From Caulobacter sp. SL161 (GTDB taxonomy: Bacteria > Pseudomonadota > Alphaproteobacteria > Caulobacterales > Caulobacteraceae): a stretch of DNA of 64,000 bases. Below, piece by piece: positions 1-10,383 of this stretch (the first letter of the stretch is position 1; each line of letters starts with the position of its first letter). The notes under the pieces were generated by a model. That model saw only the letters and a list, made by a program, of their open reading frames with translations, was not told the DNA's origin and searched no databases. The translations under genes were made by a program, and so were the position numbers. Where the stretch lies: the NCBI RefSeq assembly GCF_026672375.1, contig NZ_JAPPRA010000001.1, forward strand, positions 2,728,001 to 2,792,000, given 5' to 3'.

Positions 1-1079
1 GGCGCGTCGATATAGCGATAGCCGGTCACCGCCTGCGAGAACGGCGAAAACGGGCTGCCCGCCGGCAAGGTGAACTGCACCCCCGGAAGGCCCAACAGCG
101 CCTGGCTTTTGGTGTCTTCGAGATTGCCGCTGATCGTCAGCTGGGTGGTCTTGTTCAGATCACGGCTGATCGAGCCACGCAGGGTGGCGCGCTCTGACTT
201 GGAGATCAGGGACCGGCTCGCGGTCAGGTCGTCGGTGTTATAGCGGCCCGCCAGGGGCGAGAAGGCCGAAAGCCCGACCCTTCCGGCCTGGGCGGCGTCT
301 GGAACGCCCGCGATCTTGACCAATCCGCCGCTGGCGGCGGAAAGCGCGGGATCAATCTCCCCTCCGTTCAGGCCACTGATGTTACCGACCAGATCATAGG
401 GCTGGCCGTCTGGGGCGCGCACGATGTTGCGGTCGTTCTCCATCAGGTACGGGTCCCGCTGAACCTGCAGATCGAGGTTCCAGCGCTTGTCACCGTCGAT
501 ACGCACCCGATTACCGCCGCCGCTCAGCGTGGTGCGGCCGCCATCGGTGGCCACTGTCGCGGACGCCTGAGCCGTGGTGGCGTTGTAGTTCTTCTTCAGG
601 ATGATGTTCACGACCCGTTGGTCGGCCTTGTAGCCGTAGCTCAACGCGACCTCTTCGGGCAGCACCTGGAAGCGCTCGATCGCTTCGGGCGGGACGCCCT
701 GGATCTCCTGGAAGCCCGAGATACGGCGGCCGTTGATCAACAGCACCGGACCGCCACCGCCGCCATCGCGCCCTCGGGTGCTGGCGGTCTGCGGGGTCAG
801 AAGCGTCAGGAGCTCACCGATGCTGTTGGCGCCGAAGCTCTTGATCTCCTCCTCGTTCAGCTCGATCTCGGGCTCGATATTGCCTTCGACCTTGCCCCGG
901 GGATCGGCCTGGATGGTCAGACCTTCGACCTCATTGGGGCCTTCGTCCTTGACCTTTGCTGTCTTCTGGTCGCCTTCCGCGATCACCACCGGCGGCTCAG
1001 CAGGCGTCGTCGCCGAGGTCGCGGCAGGATCGAGCGAGACGGCGGCCAGCCCGTAGAGCAGCACGGTCGAAAGGGTCAT
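1..1079 (-). CDS. TonB-dependent receptor, N-terminal part (cut by window edge)
   Basis: The minus-strand frame opens with ATG at 1079 and stays open to the left edge, about 359 residues. It starts with a short hydrophobic signal-like segment (MTLSTVLLYGLAAVSL). A plug-like domain follows, with LLINGRRISGFQEIQGVPPEAIERF-type text at about residues 112-140 (split here: LLINGRRISGF, then GVPPEAIERF), a hallmark of plug domains. The start of a beta-barrel follows (alternating short strands, R-x-L-x-G-S segments). Such outer-membrane receptors import siderophores, oligosaccharides or other large ligands using TonB energy. The plug resembles the family annotated as 'TonB-dependent receptor' with a long acidic N-terminus rather than a classic FecA signalling receptor. 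The ligand cannot be inferred; the C-terminal barrel lies outside the window. Confidence 0.85.
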   Translation of the reverse strand, partial: MTLSTVLLYGLAAVSLDPAATSATTPAEPPVVIAEGDQKTAKVKDEGPNEVEGLTIQADPRGKVEGNIEPEIELNEEEIKSFGANSIGELLTLLTPQTASTRGRDGGGGGPVLLINGRRISGFQEIQGVPPEAIERFQVLPEEVALSYGYKADQRVVNIILKKNYNATTAQASATVATDGGRTTLSGGGNRVRIDGDKRWNLDLQVQRDPYLMENDRNIVRAPDGQPYDLVGNISGLNGGEIDPALSAASGGLVKIAGVPDAAQAGRVGLSAFSPLAGRYNTDDLTASRSLISKSERATLRGSISRDLNKTTQLTISGNLEDTKSQALLGLPGVQFTLPAGSPFSPFSQAVTGYRYIDA

Positions 1080-1469
1080 TCAGCCCACAGAAGCATGAGT
1101 TGCAAAGGACGCCGACGCAGACGGCGCCAACGCTGGGTTGTCGCTCCTTACGGCTCGGCGGAGACCACCGCAACAGCCTTGGGGAGCAAGCACAGCTATT
1201 GCAGCAGAAAGCACACAGGGGTGTGTCCCAATCCGCGCCAAATGCGGCCTAGGCTTTGAAAAATAGACATATTCGACATGTGCGAGTGTGCGGCGCGACA
1301 CGATGTTTCGGGCGAGAAACAAACTCAGCCTTCGGGACCTGAACGCGCGCTTTGTAAACGCTGCAAGACCGCATCTGACGCCCGCTTCATAGGTCAGATC
1401 ACAATCTTTGCGCGCAAAGCCAAGCGGCCGCTCCGGCTCGCGCGACACGTCGTGTTTCAAAACAGAAGG
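1080..1469. other. Intergenic region upstream of the TonB-dependent receptor
   Basis: These 390 bases lie between the receptor start and the stop of the S41-like gene. Open frames here have no homology I can recognise and are probably chance GC-rich frames. A word of the form GCGCGACACG followed by GTTTC within a few bases occurs twice (about 1305 and 1438) and could be regulatory, but I cannot assign it. No other convincing feature is visible. Confidence 0.4.
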
Positions 1470-2859
1470 TCAGCGTGTGACGCCCGGCGCGGCGCCCTCG
1501 CGGATTGCCGCGAACAGCCTGGACAAGGCCTTAGCGTGACCTCCCATCAGGTCGCTATCTGGAAACACCGCCATTGGAACGGTCGGCGCCAGTCCGCGCC
1601 CTTCCAGATCCAGGCCGTCCGCCGTGCGATAGAGCTCCGCCGGCAGGGCCAGAGCCCAACCATTGGGCAGGGGCTTGGGCAGCTGGTCGGAGAACGCCCC
1701 ACGCGTCGTCCCACCCACCAGGGTCACGTTCGGCAACGCCGTCATCATCAGGGCGAAAGTCTCGCCCGCACTGACCGTGATGTCACTGGTGACCACATAG
1801 ACCGGACCGGTAAAGCCAACCGCACCGGACGGCTCGACCTTGATCACCTGCGGCGGGGCCTTCGCGCCCACCGGAACCTTGGCATAGGCCACACGGGGTT
1901 GAGCGGTGAATCGCGCCGCGATCCTTCGGCTGATGATGTCGTATCCGCCCCGATTGTTGCTGACATCGACCACCACCGCCTTGACGCCGCCGAAGGCGCT
2001 GAGGGCTTCATCGAGGACAGCGTCCAGCGGTCGCGGATCGTCCGGCGCGGCGTTGCGGGCGAACGCGCCCATGGTCAGGACATTGAGGTAGCCGACGTCG
2101 TCGACCCGCCCCCAGAGGATCCGATTGTTGGCGGCCTGACGCCCCTTGCCCTGCAGCAGGCCCGTCAGGATGCCTTCACGGTAGGCCTGGAGCCAGACCC
2201 GCTCGTCGCCGGACGGGTCTGCAGCCCGGACGCGCATCAGCGTGGGCGACTCGCCCGGCTCAAGATCGCGGCGGGCGCCCTGAACCATCCCATGCAGTTC
2301 GACATGCGGGTCATCCAGGCCGCTGAGCAGCCCCGCCATCGCCAGCCAAAGCTGATCGTCGGTGGCGTTCGGCCCCAACTTGAGTCAGCGCCTTGGCCTT
2401 GCGCGCAGGCCAATCCAGCTTGCGCTCCGCCGTGCGCGGATAGAGTTCGGCGAAGGTGTCCGCCGCGAAGGCGACGATGCGGTCGGGTGTCCAGCCTCCT
2501 GCTGAGATACAGTCCGTCGGCAGGTTCGGCAGGCGGTCAAACTGATAGCGCGTACCCTCAGGATCGCCCGTCAGGGTTATCACGCCTGGACCTTCAGCTC
2601 GCCAAAGGCTCAAGACTCCGTCGGGATCCGGCTCGCGGCGTGGATCGGGATAGCAGCCGCCGCCGGCGGTATGAAACAGTTGAGGGCCATCGGGTCCGAA
2701 CTGGACGATCCAGCCATAGCCTCGGGACTTCCAGGCACCGCGCAGCTCGGCGGCCACGGGCCCGTTCTTGGCTTGCACCGGCCAGAACGGACTTTCCGCC
2801 AAGGCCGGAGAAGCCAGCAGGAACGCGCCCGTGGCCGCGAGAAGACTCAAACGTTTCAT
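1470..2859 (-). pseudogene. S41-type (C-terminal processing/tail-specific) peptidase-like secreted protein, frameshifted
   Basis: ATG at 2859 starts a signal peptide (MKRLSLLAATGAFLLASPALA) and about 160 residues in one frame, up to ...KALTQVG near 2375. The rest (PNATDDQLWLAM... to the stop at 1470) lies in another frame. Removing one G from the G4 run (plus-strand C at 2373-2376) joins them into about 463 residues reading ALTQVGPNATDDQLW. The C-terminal half has S41 features: GYLNVLTMGAFA, VVVDVSNNRGGYD, then the nucleophile-like segment TSDITVSAGETFALMM (Ser of SAGE) and VGGTTRGAFSD. The family cuts C-terminal peptides in the periplasm or extracellularly; I see no PDZ domain. The single-base defect is either a sequence error or a real inactivating mutation. 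The downstream part could only start alone from a weak TTG at 2378. Confidence 0.75.
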
Positions 2860-2906
2860 AGGCGCGACGGTGGAGGCGTCTCCCCCGTCGCGCCAGTGAA
2901 AACGCG

Positions 2907-4757
<1,851 letters not shown>

Positions 4758-4827
4758 TCAAGCTTCCAAGGAGACCCGGACGTGCGTGCTTGAGTCGGTC
4801 TTACGGACGAGACAAACGCTGTCGTCC

Positions 4828-4922
4828 GCGTTCCCTCCCTTCGCCGGCATGACCCGGATCAGGTTCTACGGGTCAGGGCGTGAGCCCAATCTCAGCCGCG
4901 CGAGCGGCCCCCCGGTGAACAG
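4828..4922 (-). promoter_or_regulatory. TPP (THI-box) riboswitch upstream of thiC
   Basis: Read on the minus strand, the leader contains the two invariant THI-box blocks. GGCTGAGATTGGG (about 4884-4896) is the pyrimidine-sensing CTGAGA segment. ACCTGATCCGGGTCATGCC (about 4844-4862), followed by GGCGAAGGGA, is the pyrophosphate-sensing segment. Closing-stem bases GTTC (4917-4920) and GAAC (4830-4833) can pair as P1. About 80 bases separate it from the thiC ATG at 4745, so control may be at translation initiation or by termination; I did not find an obvious U-run terminator. Confidence 0.95.
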
Positions 4923-4976
4923 ACGTCGGACACTAGGGACACTGACGCACAGGTCAAGGCGCAATGCCCCCAGGCG

Positions 4977-5375
4977 CTACTCCTTGGGCTCGCTAGCCGG
5001 CCGGATCGCCCGCATCCGGGCGTTACCCTCCTCGAGGGCCGCCTGGGTCAGCCGTTCAAGGCGCTCCATGGAAGCGTTGAACTCTGCGTCGCTCAGCGTT
5101 GCGTCCCCGGTCACAGGCGGCGGCGCGATGTCTTTCAGAACAACAGGACCCGTTGTCAGCGCCGCGTTCAGATCGCGAAGAGTGACCTGGGTTTGCGCGC
5201 GCTCGAGCGCACTGGAGGCTGCGATCTGACTCTGCAGAACATCGCGACGCGCGTCTTCGAGGGCGTGGGCGACGGCGTTTCGCGCTTGGATTTCACGCAG
5301 GTCTTGCGCATGCGCGGCTCCGCCCCCGAGCAACACAGCAAGACCTGCGGAAAGAAGATGCGCCGCTCGATTCAC
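4977..5375 (-). CDS. Small secreted protein of unknown function
   Basis: I chose GTG at 5375 because AAGGAG lies 8 bases upstream and the protein then begins with a clean signal peptide (MNRAAHLLSAGLAVLLGGG, cleavage after AHA). An upstream GTG at 5405 would add ten residues ahead of the signal. The mature part (about 110 residues) is helical and charged: AxxARRDVLQSQIAASSALERAQTQV, then a proline stretch IAPPPVTGD, then LSDAEFNASMERLERLTQAALEE (runs quoted in part). It resembles a small periplasmic helical protein. I recognise no family. The next gene upstream (5417) is also secreted and reads the same way across a 41-base gap, so they may be co-transcribed. Confidence 0.6.
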   Translation of the reverse strand: MNRAAHLLSAGLAVLLGGGAAHAQDLREIQARNAVAHALEDARRDVLQSQIAASSALERAQTQVTLRDLNAALTTGPVVLKDIAPPPVTGDATLSDAEFNASMERLERLTQAALEEGNARMRAIRPASEPKE

Positions 5376-5416
5376 CGACTTGGCTCCTTGGATCGCAGAG
5401 CGCACGCCAGAAGAAT

Positions 5417-5971
5417 TCAGGGGCGCTTCACCGAGAAACGCGTGAGTTCAAGCTTCGGCGCCGGCCAATCGGGATTGAGTTCAGCGGCTCGCGAATAGTC
5501 GCGGAACGCCGCCTTCAGATCTCCCAGTCCTTCGTTGGCCAGGCCGCGGTTGAACCAGGCCTTTTCGGGCTCCTTCACACCCAAGGCCAATCCCTTGTCG
5601 ATCTGCTCTACGCCTTCGCGATAGCGCTCCTCGCCGACATAGGCCGCGCCTCGGTTCACAAAAACCTCGCCCAGATTGGGATCGATCGCGCCCGCTGAGT
5701 CGAAATCGGAGCGCGCCGCGCCGAAATCCCGTTGCCGCATCTGGAGCACGCCGCGATTCACATAGGTGCGGGCGCGGTCACGAAAGTTCAGGTTCTCCAA
5801 CTCCAAGGCGCTGGTGCAGGCCAACACCGAGCGCTTGTCCGAGCGCCCTTTCAGGGCGGCGTCGGAGCATTCCTTTGCGGCCCCGCCGCCGATGACCATC
5901 GTGGAAGCCTGTGCAGCGCCAGCGGTCGCCAACGCGGCAACGGCCAAGGCAAAGAGAACTATGCGGGTCAT
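5417..5971 (-). CDS. Secreted tetratricopeptide-repeat protein
   Basis: ATG at 5971 is preceded by GGGAGGA six bases upstream and starts a signal peptide (MTRIVLFALAVAALATAGAAQA), giving 184 residues. The open frame continues upstream to 6154 but that part is atypical. At least three TPR units are visible: RARTYVNRGVLQMRQRDFGAA, then GEVFVNRGAAYVGEERYREG, then AWFNRGLANEGLGDLKAAF, followed by a fourth helix pair ending in AAELNPDW (first repeat quoted as 20 residues at most from RARTYVN). TPR repeats are protein-protein interaction scaffolds. The export signal puts it in the periplasm. The partner is unknown. Confidence 0.8.
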   Translation of the reverse strand: MTRIVLFALAVAALATAGAAQASTMVIGGGAAKECSDAALKGRSDKRSVLACTSALELENLNFRDRARTYVNRGVLQMRQRDFGAARSDFDSAGAIDPNLGEVFVNRGAAYVGEERYREGVEQIDKGLALGVKEPEKAWFNRGLANEGLGDLKAAFRDYSRAAELNPDWPAPKLELTRFSVKRP

Positions 5972-6194
5972 GTCTTCCTCCCTGGGATCGGGTCTGTCTC
6001 GCGCCGACCTTCTGGATTCATTATAGCACCGCTCGCGCCGGAGCCTAAGCGCCAGGCGCCCCGTAGAGCAAAGCCGAGGCCGGGACCTAGGGACTGCAGT
6101 TCCACCGCTAGCCCGCACTGGGCGAGGAGCGTCCGGTCCAGCACGGCGGCGCACGCCGTGCTAACAGATGGCGAGTCTCTCAGGATCTGCGCCC

Positions 6195-7196
6195 ATGCAT
6201 CTCGCTCGCTTTCCTCGCGCCCGCTTCGCCCACCTGCCCACGCCCCTGGAGCCGCTGCCGCGCCTCGGCGCGGAGCTGGGGATCGACCTCTGGGTCAAGC
6301 GCGATGACTGCACCGGCCTGGCCGGCGGCGGCAACAAGACCCGCAAGCTGGAGTTCCTCCTGGGCGAGGCCCTGGCCCAGGGCGCCGACACCCTGGTCAC
6401 CCAGGGCGCGGTTCAGTCCAATCACGTGCGCCAGACCATCGCCGCCGGCGCGCGCTTTGGCCTCAAGACCGAGGTGATCCTCGAAGAGCGCACCGGCTCC
6501 AAGGCCAGCGACTACATGGGCAACGGCAACGTCCTGCTCGACAAGCTGATGGGCGCGTCGCTGCGCTATGTGCCGGGCGGCACGGACATGGTCGCCGAGC
6601 TCGACATCACTGCGGAGAGCGTTCGTCAGCGTGGGGGTAAGCCCTACGTGATTCCCGGCGGCGGCTCGAATACGGTGGGCGCGCTCGGCTATGTCGATTG
6701 CGCGCGCGAGCTCGTCGTCCATGCCGACCAGATGGACTTGAAGATCGACCGTCTGGTCACGGCGACGGGCAGCGCCGGCACGCACGCCGGCCTGGTCGCC
6801 GGCTTCGCGGCGCTGTCCGTCGATATCCCGATCCTGGGCTTCGGCGTCCGCGCCCCCAAGCTCAAGCAGGAAGAGAACGTCTATAACCTCGCCGTCGCCA
6901 CGGCCGAGACGATCGGCGCTGGTGGCCGAGTCAGGCGCGAAGCGGTCGTCGCCGACTGCGACTATGTCGGCGAGGGCTACGGCCTCGTGGACCAAGGCGT
7001 TATCGACGCGCTGGCCCTGGCCGCCCGCACCGAAGGTCTGCTGCTGGATCCCGTCTATTCGGGCAAGGCGATGAAGGGGCTGATCGACCAGGCCCGCAAA
7101 GGCGCCTTCAAGGGCGAGCGGGTCGTCTTCCTGCACACCGGCGGCGCCCAGGGCCTGTTCGGCTATCAGACGGTGCTTGAGCCGGCGCTGGGATAA
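6195..7196 (+). CDS. D-cysteine desulfhydrase / ACC-deaminase-family PLP enzyme
   Basis: A PLP fold-type II enzyme of 333 residues from ATG at 6195. An ATG at 6168 would add nine residues; the 6195 start gives [19 protein letters not shown], the usual N-terminus of this family. The PLP-lysine motif [13 protein letters not shown] is at about residues 45-57, and [13 protein letters not shown] binds the cofactor/substrate. [13 protein letters not shown] is the phosphate-binding glycine loop, and the C-terminus [11 protein letters not shown] is conserved. The family includes D-cysteine desulfhydrase (D-Cys to pyruvate, H2S and NH3), L-cysteate sulfo-lyase and ACC deaminase; sequence reading alone cannot separate these. 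An aspartate-racemase-family gene follows after 11 bases, which favours a D-amino-acid role. Confidence 0.85.
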   Translation: MHLARFPRARFAHLPTPLEPLPRLGAELGIDLWVKRDDCTGLAGGGNKTRKLEFLLGEALAQGADTLVTQGAVQSNHVRQTIAAGARFGLKTEVILEERTGSKASDYMGNGNVLLDKLMGASLRYVPGGTDMVAELDITAESVRQRGGKPYVIPGGGSNTVGALGYVDCARELVVHADQMDLKIDRLVTATGSAGTHAGLVAGFAALSVDIPILGFGVRAPKLKQEENVYNLAVATAETIGAGGRVRREAVVADCDYVGEGYGLVDQGVIDALALAARTEGLLLDPVYSGKAMKGLIDQARKGAFKGERVVFLHTGGAQGLFGYQTVLEPALG

Positions 7197-7207
7197 GGGT
7201 CTCGTCG

Positions 7208-7876
7208 ATGAGCAAGGTTCTTGGCGTCCTGGGCGGCATGGGCCCCGCCGCCACGCTGGACTTTCTGGCCAAACTGCAAGCCGCGACGCCAGTGACCCGC
7301 GAGCAGGACCATTTGCGGGTGTTGGTGGACATCAACCCCAAGGTTCCCGATCGCAACGTCGAAGACTCAGACCCCGGTCCGGTGCTGGCGGCGATGGCGG
7401 CGGGCCTTCGGGACTCCGGCGCCCAGGTGCTGGCGATCGCGTGCAATACCGCGCACGCCTATGCCGAGGATGTGCGCACCTCGGGCCTGCCGCTGATCGA
7501 TATGCTGGAGACAGCCGGTCTGGCCGCTCGCGCCCAAGGAGCCAGTGTCGTCGGCGTGCTGGGCACCAGTCTGGCGCTTGGGCTCTATCGCGACCGCTTT
7601 ACGGCTTTGGGGCTGGAGGTCGTGACGCTGGACGATCACGAGCAGGTGGAGTTCATGGCCCTGCTCTATCGGATCAAGCGGGGCGACGTTGGACGAGCGT
7701 CGCAGGACGCCATGGCCGCCCTCGCCCGCCGTCTGATCGACAAGGGCGCGCAAGCCGTCGTGGCGGGATGCACCGAGGTCCCCCTCGTACTATCACGCGA
7801 CGACCTCTCAGCGCCGTTCCTGGACGCCACCCAAACCCTGGCGGCCCGCTGTGTCGAGGTTTGCCTAGCCGGCTAG
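7208..7876 (+). CDS. Aspartate/glutamate racemase family protein
   Basis: A 222-residue cofactor-independent racemase. It opens with the typical MSKVLGVLGGMGPAATLDF. The two catalytic cysteines are visible in IACNTAH (about residue 81) and AGCTEVPL (about residue 192). The family interconverts L- and D-aspartate or glutamate, or related amino acids. It lies 11 bases after the D-cysteine-desulfhydrase-like gene on the same strand, so the two probably form an operon for D-amino-acid turnover. Substrate choice cannot be read from the sequence. Confidence 0.88.
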   Translation: MSKVLGVLGGMGPAATLDFLAKLQAATPVTREQDHLRVLVDINPKVPDRNVEDSDPGPVLAAMAAGLRDSGAQVLAIACNTAHAYAEDVRTSGLPLIDMLETAGLAARAQGASVVGVLGTSLALGLYRDRFTALGLEVVTLDDHEQVEFMALLYRIKRGDVGRASQDAMAALARRLIDKGAQAVVAGCTEVPLVLSRDDLSAPFLDATQTLAARCVEVCLAG

Positions 7877-7987
7877 CGGATCGAGCCCATCTGGTCCAGA
7901 GCCTTCCAAACCAGGTGAAAAATATTTGAGATCAGATATTTAGATTTCAATCGGGCGGGTTAGCCGCGTCCACTCGAACCTAGCGCT

Positions 7988-8170
7988 CTAGCCGCGAACG
8001 ACTGGCGGCGCCTCATCGTTACCGGCCTCGAAAAGACCCAGCAGAGCGGCAGCGCCTCGCGAGGCTTGCGCCATGCGCAGCAAGGCGGCGCGAGCATGCG
8101 CGTTGTCAGCGATCTCGGCCTGTCGCTCCAGACGCTCGGCTTCGCCCAGGTGCTCGTTACGTGTCCCCAT
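7988..8170 (-). CDS. Small hypothetical protein (60 aa)
   Basis: A short frame beginning MGTRNEHLGEAERLERQ. The sequence is almost entirely helical and charged (AEIADNAHARAALLRMAQAS), typical of the small 'RELEAERLERQA' alphaproteobacterial proteins of unknown role. Codon use resembles neighbouring genes. No signal peptide or domain is seen. It stands alone between the racemase gene (opposite strand) and the structured region at 8.3 kb. Confidence 0.5.
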   Translation of the reverse strand: MGTRNEHLGEAERLERQAEIADNAHARAALLRMAQASRGAAALLGLFEAGNDEAPPVVRG

Positions 8171-8276
8171 GGGCCAAAGGTTTACAAGATATGAACACTA
8201 GGCCGCCATGCGACCGCTGGACGCAGAGTGATCATTGTTCTGCAACGCTACGGCGATGACCCGGTCGCAGTCGCGT

Positions 8277-8466
8277 GAAAACGCCCCCGGACCCTTACGA
8301 TCCGGGGGCGTCGTCCTGTTCCCCAACAGGACGGCGTCGGCCAAGCTGCTCCGAGCGCGCCGTCGCCTCAAAAATGAACGCCGGGAAACTCGCCGAACAC
8401 ACCCCCCCTAGGCAACGCGTCCGCCTGTCGCAGGCGCTCAGCGACGCGCGGAACCGGGCGTGGCGA
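8277..8466 (-). ncRNA. Candidate small RNA with three hairpins, ending in an intrinsic terminator
   Basis: No plausible gene lies between 8171 and 8624. On the minus strand the stretch contains CGCCTG-N3-CAGGCG (8421-8435), then CGTCCTGTT-GGGG-AACAGGACG (8312-8333). It ends in CGCCCCCGGA-N9-TCCGGGGGCG (8282-8310) followed by TTTTC. A weak promoter-like pair, TTGACC (8498-8503) and GCCTAAGC (8472-8479), lies just upstream, giving a transcript of about 190 bases. Because no coding gene upstream on this strand would need that terminator, a non-coding transcript is the simplest reading. The start is inferred, not seen. Confidence 0.4.
8282..8310 (-). terminator. Intrinsic terminator hairpin
   Basis: A perfect 10-bp stem CGCCCCCGGA / TCCGGGGGCG with a 9-base loop. 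On the minus strand it is followed directly by TTTT, which sets the direction. On the plus strand no T-run follows. Confidence 0.7.
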
Positions 8467-8507
8467 TAGACGCTTAGGCATTCGCGAAAAGGGGGTGGTC
8501 AAAATCA

Positions 8508-8521
8508 TGACACCGGTAGCA
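8508..8521. promoter_or_regulatory. Candidate LacI-family operator upstream of the pectate lyase gene
   Basis: TGACACCGGTAGCA is an imperfect 14-bp palindrome centred on the CG step, with ACCGGT at its core and TG/CA ends. LacI/GalR-family operators typically have this size and a central CG. It lies about 104 bases before the pectate lyase ATG. The candidate small-RNA promoter overlaps it. No LacI-type gene is adjacent. Confidence 0.35.
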
Positions 8522-8624
8522 TAGTATACCCAACGTCACTTCCAAGATGACGGAGCCGTCGCTGGCCAGGGAGGTTCGCTCGCCTATCCATCGATGTAAG
8601 CTCCGCGCCGTTCGGAGTTTATGG

Positions 8625-10256
8625 ATGCCCCTCAGCCCGCTCTCCCGCCGTCGTCTCATGGCCACCTCGGCGGCCGCCTTCGCTGCAGCGGGCGCTCTGA
8701 CGCCGCTGCGCGCCTTCGCCGCGCCCACCCGTGACGCCGCGCTGGAGACGATGAAGAAGGCGACGCGCTTCATGGTCGACAAGGTCGCCTACAAGGGCGG
8801 CTATGTGTGGAGCTACCTGCCCGACTTCTCGCGCCGCTGGGGCGAGATGGAAGCCTACCCCACCATGATCTGGGTGCAGCCGCCGGGCACGGCGACGATG
8901 GGCCATGTGTTCCTGGACGCCTATCACGCCACCGGCGACGAGGCCTATTACGACGCCGCCTGCAAGGCCGCCGAGGCCCTGATCGCGATCCAGCATCCCG
9001 CCGGCGGCTGGAACTATCTCGGCGATCTGGCCGGCGAGGCGTCGATCCGCAAATGGTACGACACCATCGGCAAGAACGGCTGGCGGCTGGAGGAATTCCA
9101 GCACTACTACGGCAACGCCACCTTCGATGACGCGGGCACGGCCGAGAGCTCGCAGTTCCTGCTGCGCCTCTACGTCGAAAAGCAGGACAAGCGCTTCAAG
9201 CCGGCCTTGGACAAGGCTCTGCAGTTCGTGCTCGACAGCCAGTATCCGAACGGCGGCTGGCCCCAGCGCTTCCCGCTGAAGACCGAATTCCAGAACCATG
9301 GCCGCCCCGACTATACGGGCTACATCACCTTCAACGACGATGTGGCCGGGGAGAACATCAAGTTCCTGATCATGATCTGGCAGACCCTGGGCGATCCGCG
9401 CGCCCTGCCCGCCATCAAGAAGGCGATGGACTGCTTCGTGATCTGCCAGCAGCCCCAGCCGCAGCCAGCTTGGGGCCTGCAGCACCATGTCGATACGCTG
9501 AAGCCCGCCGCAGCCCGGAGCTACGAACCCGAAGCCTTGGCGTCCCACACAACGGGCGCGAACATCGCGTCTTGCATGGATTTCTACGAACTGACCGGCG
9601 ATCCGAAGTATCTTGCGCGCCTGGGCGAGGCGCTGGACTGGCTGGACAGCATCAAACTGCCGCAGGAAATCCAGAAGGGACGCCCCTACCCGACCTTTAT
9701 CGAAGTTGGCACGGGCAAGCCGCTCTATGTGCACCGCCGCGGCAGCAACGTCGTCAATGGCGAATACTACACCGACCAGAACCCGCACGGGACGGTGATC
9801 CACTACTCCTCGTTCCGCGCGGTGAACGTCGACGGCCTGCGCAAGCGGCTGGCTAAGCTCAAGGCCACGCCGCCCGAAGTCGCCAGCAAGGACTCGCCGC
9901 TCAAGGGCGGTCGCAAGGCGCTGCCGAGATTCTTCACCACCGGCGACATCTCGGTCTCCGACCTGAACGTCGACACCTTGAAGGCCGACGCCGGCCAGAC
10001 CTCGCCGGACAAGGTCGCCAGTCTGATCGCGTCGCTGAACGCCGAGGGCTGGTGGCCCACGGAGCTGCGGGCCACCAGCAACCCATATATCGGCGACGGG
10101 TCGTCCACTCCCGCGCCCGGCGACTTCAGCCAGACCCGCGTGGGGGATGCGACGGACACCTCGCCCTACATCACCGACACGCCGAAAATCGGCATTTCGA
10201 CCGGAACCTACATCGAGAACATGGCGGCGCTGATCAAGTATGTGACGGCCAGCTAG
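8625..10256 (+). CDS. Pectate lyase, PL10-type, Tat-exported
   Basis: ATG at 8625 (GGAG 9-12 bases upstream) starts a 543-residue protein with a twin-arginine signal (LSRRRLMATSAAAFAAAGAL, cleavage near AFA). The remainder has the alpha/alpha-toroid sequence of family 10 pectate lyases: MIWVQPPGTATMGHVFLDAY, GGWNYLGD, SQYPNGGWPQRFPL, YTGYITFNDDVAGENI and the C-terminal RRGSNVVNGEYYTDQNPHG block (quoted in part). These enzymes cleave polygalacturonate by beta-elimination with calcium. Export through Tat implies periplasmic or extracellular action. The presence of pectate lyase fits a plant-debris lifestyle. The upstream palindrome at 8508 may mediate sugar-responsive control. Confidence 0.88.
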   Translation: MPLSPLSRRRLMATSAAAFAAAGALTPLRAFAAPTRDAALETMKKATRFMVDKVAYKGGYVWSYLPDFSRRWGEMEAYPTMIWVQPPGTATMGHVFLDAYHATGDEAYYDAACKAAEALIAIQHPAGGWNYLGDLAGEASIRKWYDTIGKNGWRLEEFQHYYGNATFDDAGTAESSQFLLRLYVEKQDKRFKPALDKALQFVLDSQYPNGGWPQRFPLKTEFQNHGRPDYTGYITFNDDVAGENIKFLIMIWQTLGDPRALPAIKKAMDCFVICQQPQPQPAWGLQHHVDTLKPAAARSYEPEALASHTTGANIASCMDFYELTGDPKYLARLGEALDWLDSIKLPQEIQKGRPYPTFIEVGTGKPLYVHRRGSNVVNGEYYTDQNPHGTVIHYSSFRAVNVDGLRKRLAKLKATPPEVASKDSPLKGGRKALPRFFTTGDISVSDLNVDTLKADAGQTSPDKVASLIASLNAEGWWPTELRATSNPYIGDGSSTPAPGDFSQTRVGDATDTSPYITDTPKIGISTGTYIENMAALIKYVTAS

Positions 10257-10271
10257 CGCAGGTGTCGTTTA

Positions 10272-10350
10272 GATGAAGCCATCCAAGCAGATGAGCAGGC
10301 TTCAGGATCAGTTATCCCGAGCTCATTTGACCACTTTGGATGGTTTCATC
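10272..10350. repeat. 79-bp nested inverted repeat between convergent genes
   Basis: The arms GATGAAGCCATCCAA (10272-10286) and TTGGATGGTTTCATC (10336-10350) pair at 14 of 15 positions. Inside them, GATGAGC and GCTCATT can form a second stem. It sits between the convergent pectate lyase and sulfotransferase genes, so it can act as a bidirectional terminator or be a dispersed palindromic element. Confidence 0.7.
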
Positions 10351-10383
10351 TCGATCTGAAGGACTCCAGACCGCCACCCGCCC

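Noticed and set aside
7920-7941. AT-rich inverted repeat AAATAT...ATATTT downstream of the racemase gene
   Set aside because: Short and isolated; it may be a weak terminator, but there is no U-run or gene context to support more.
8474-8782. A 102-residue minus-strand frame overlapping the start of the pectate lyase gene
   Set aside because: It overlaps the real gene and a candidate RNA promoter; the sequence has no recognisable domain.
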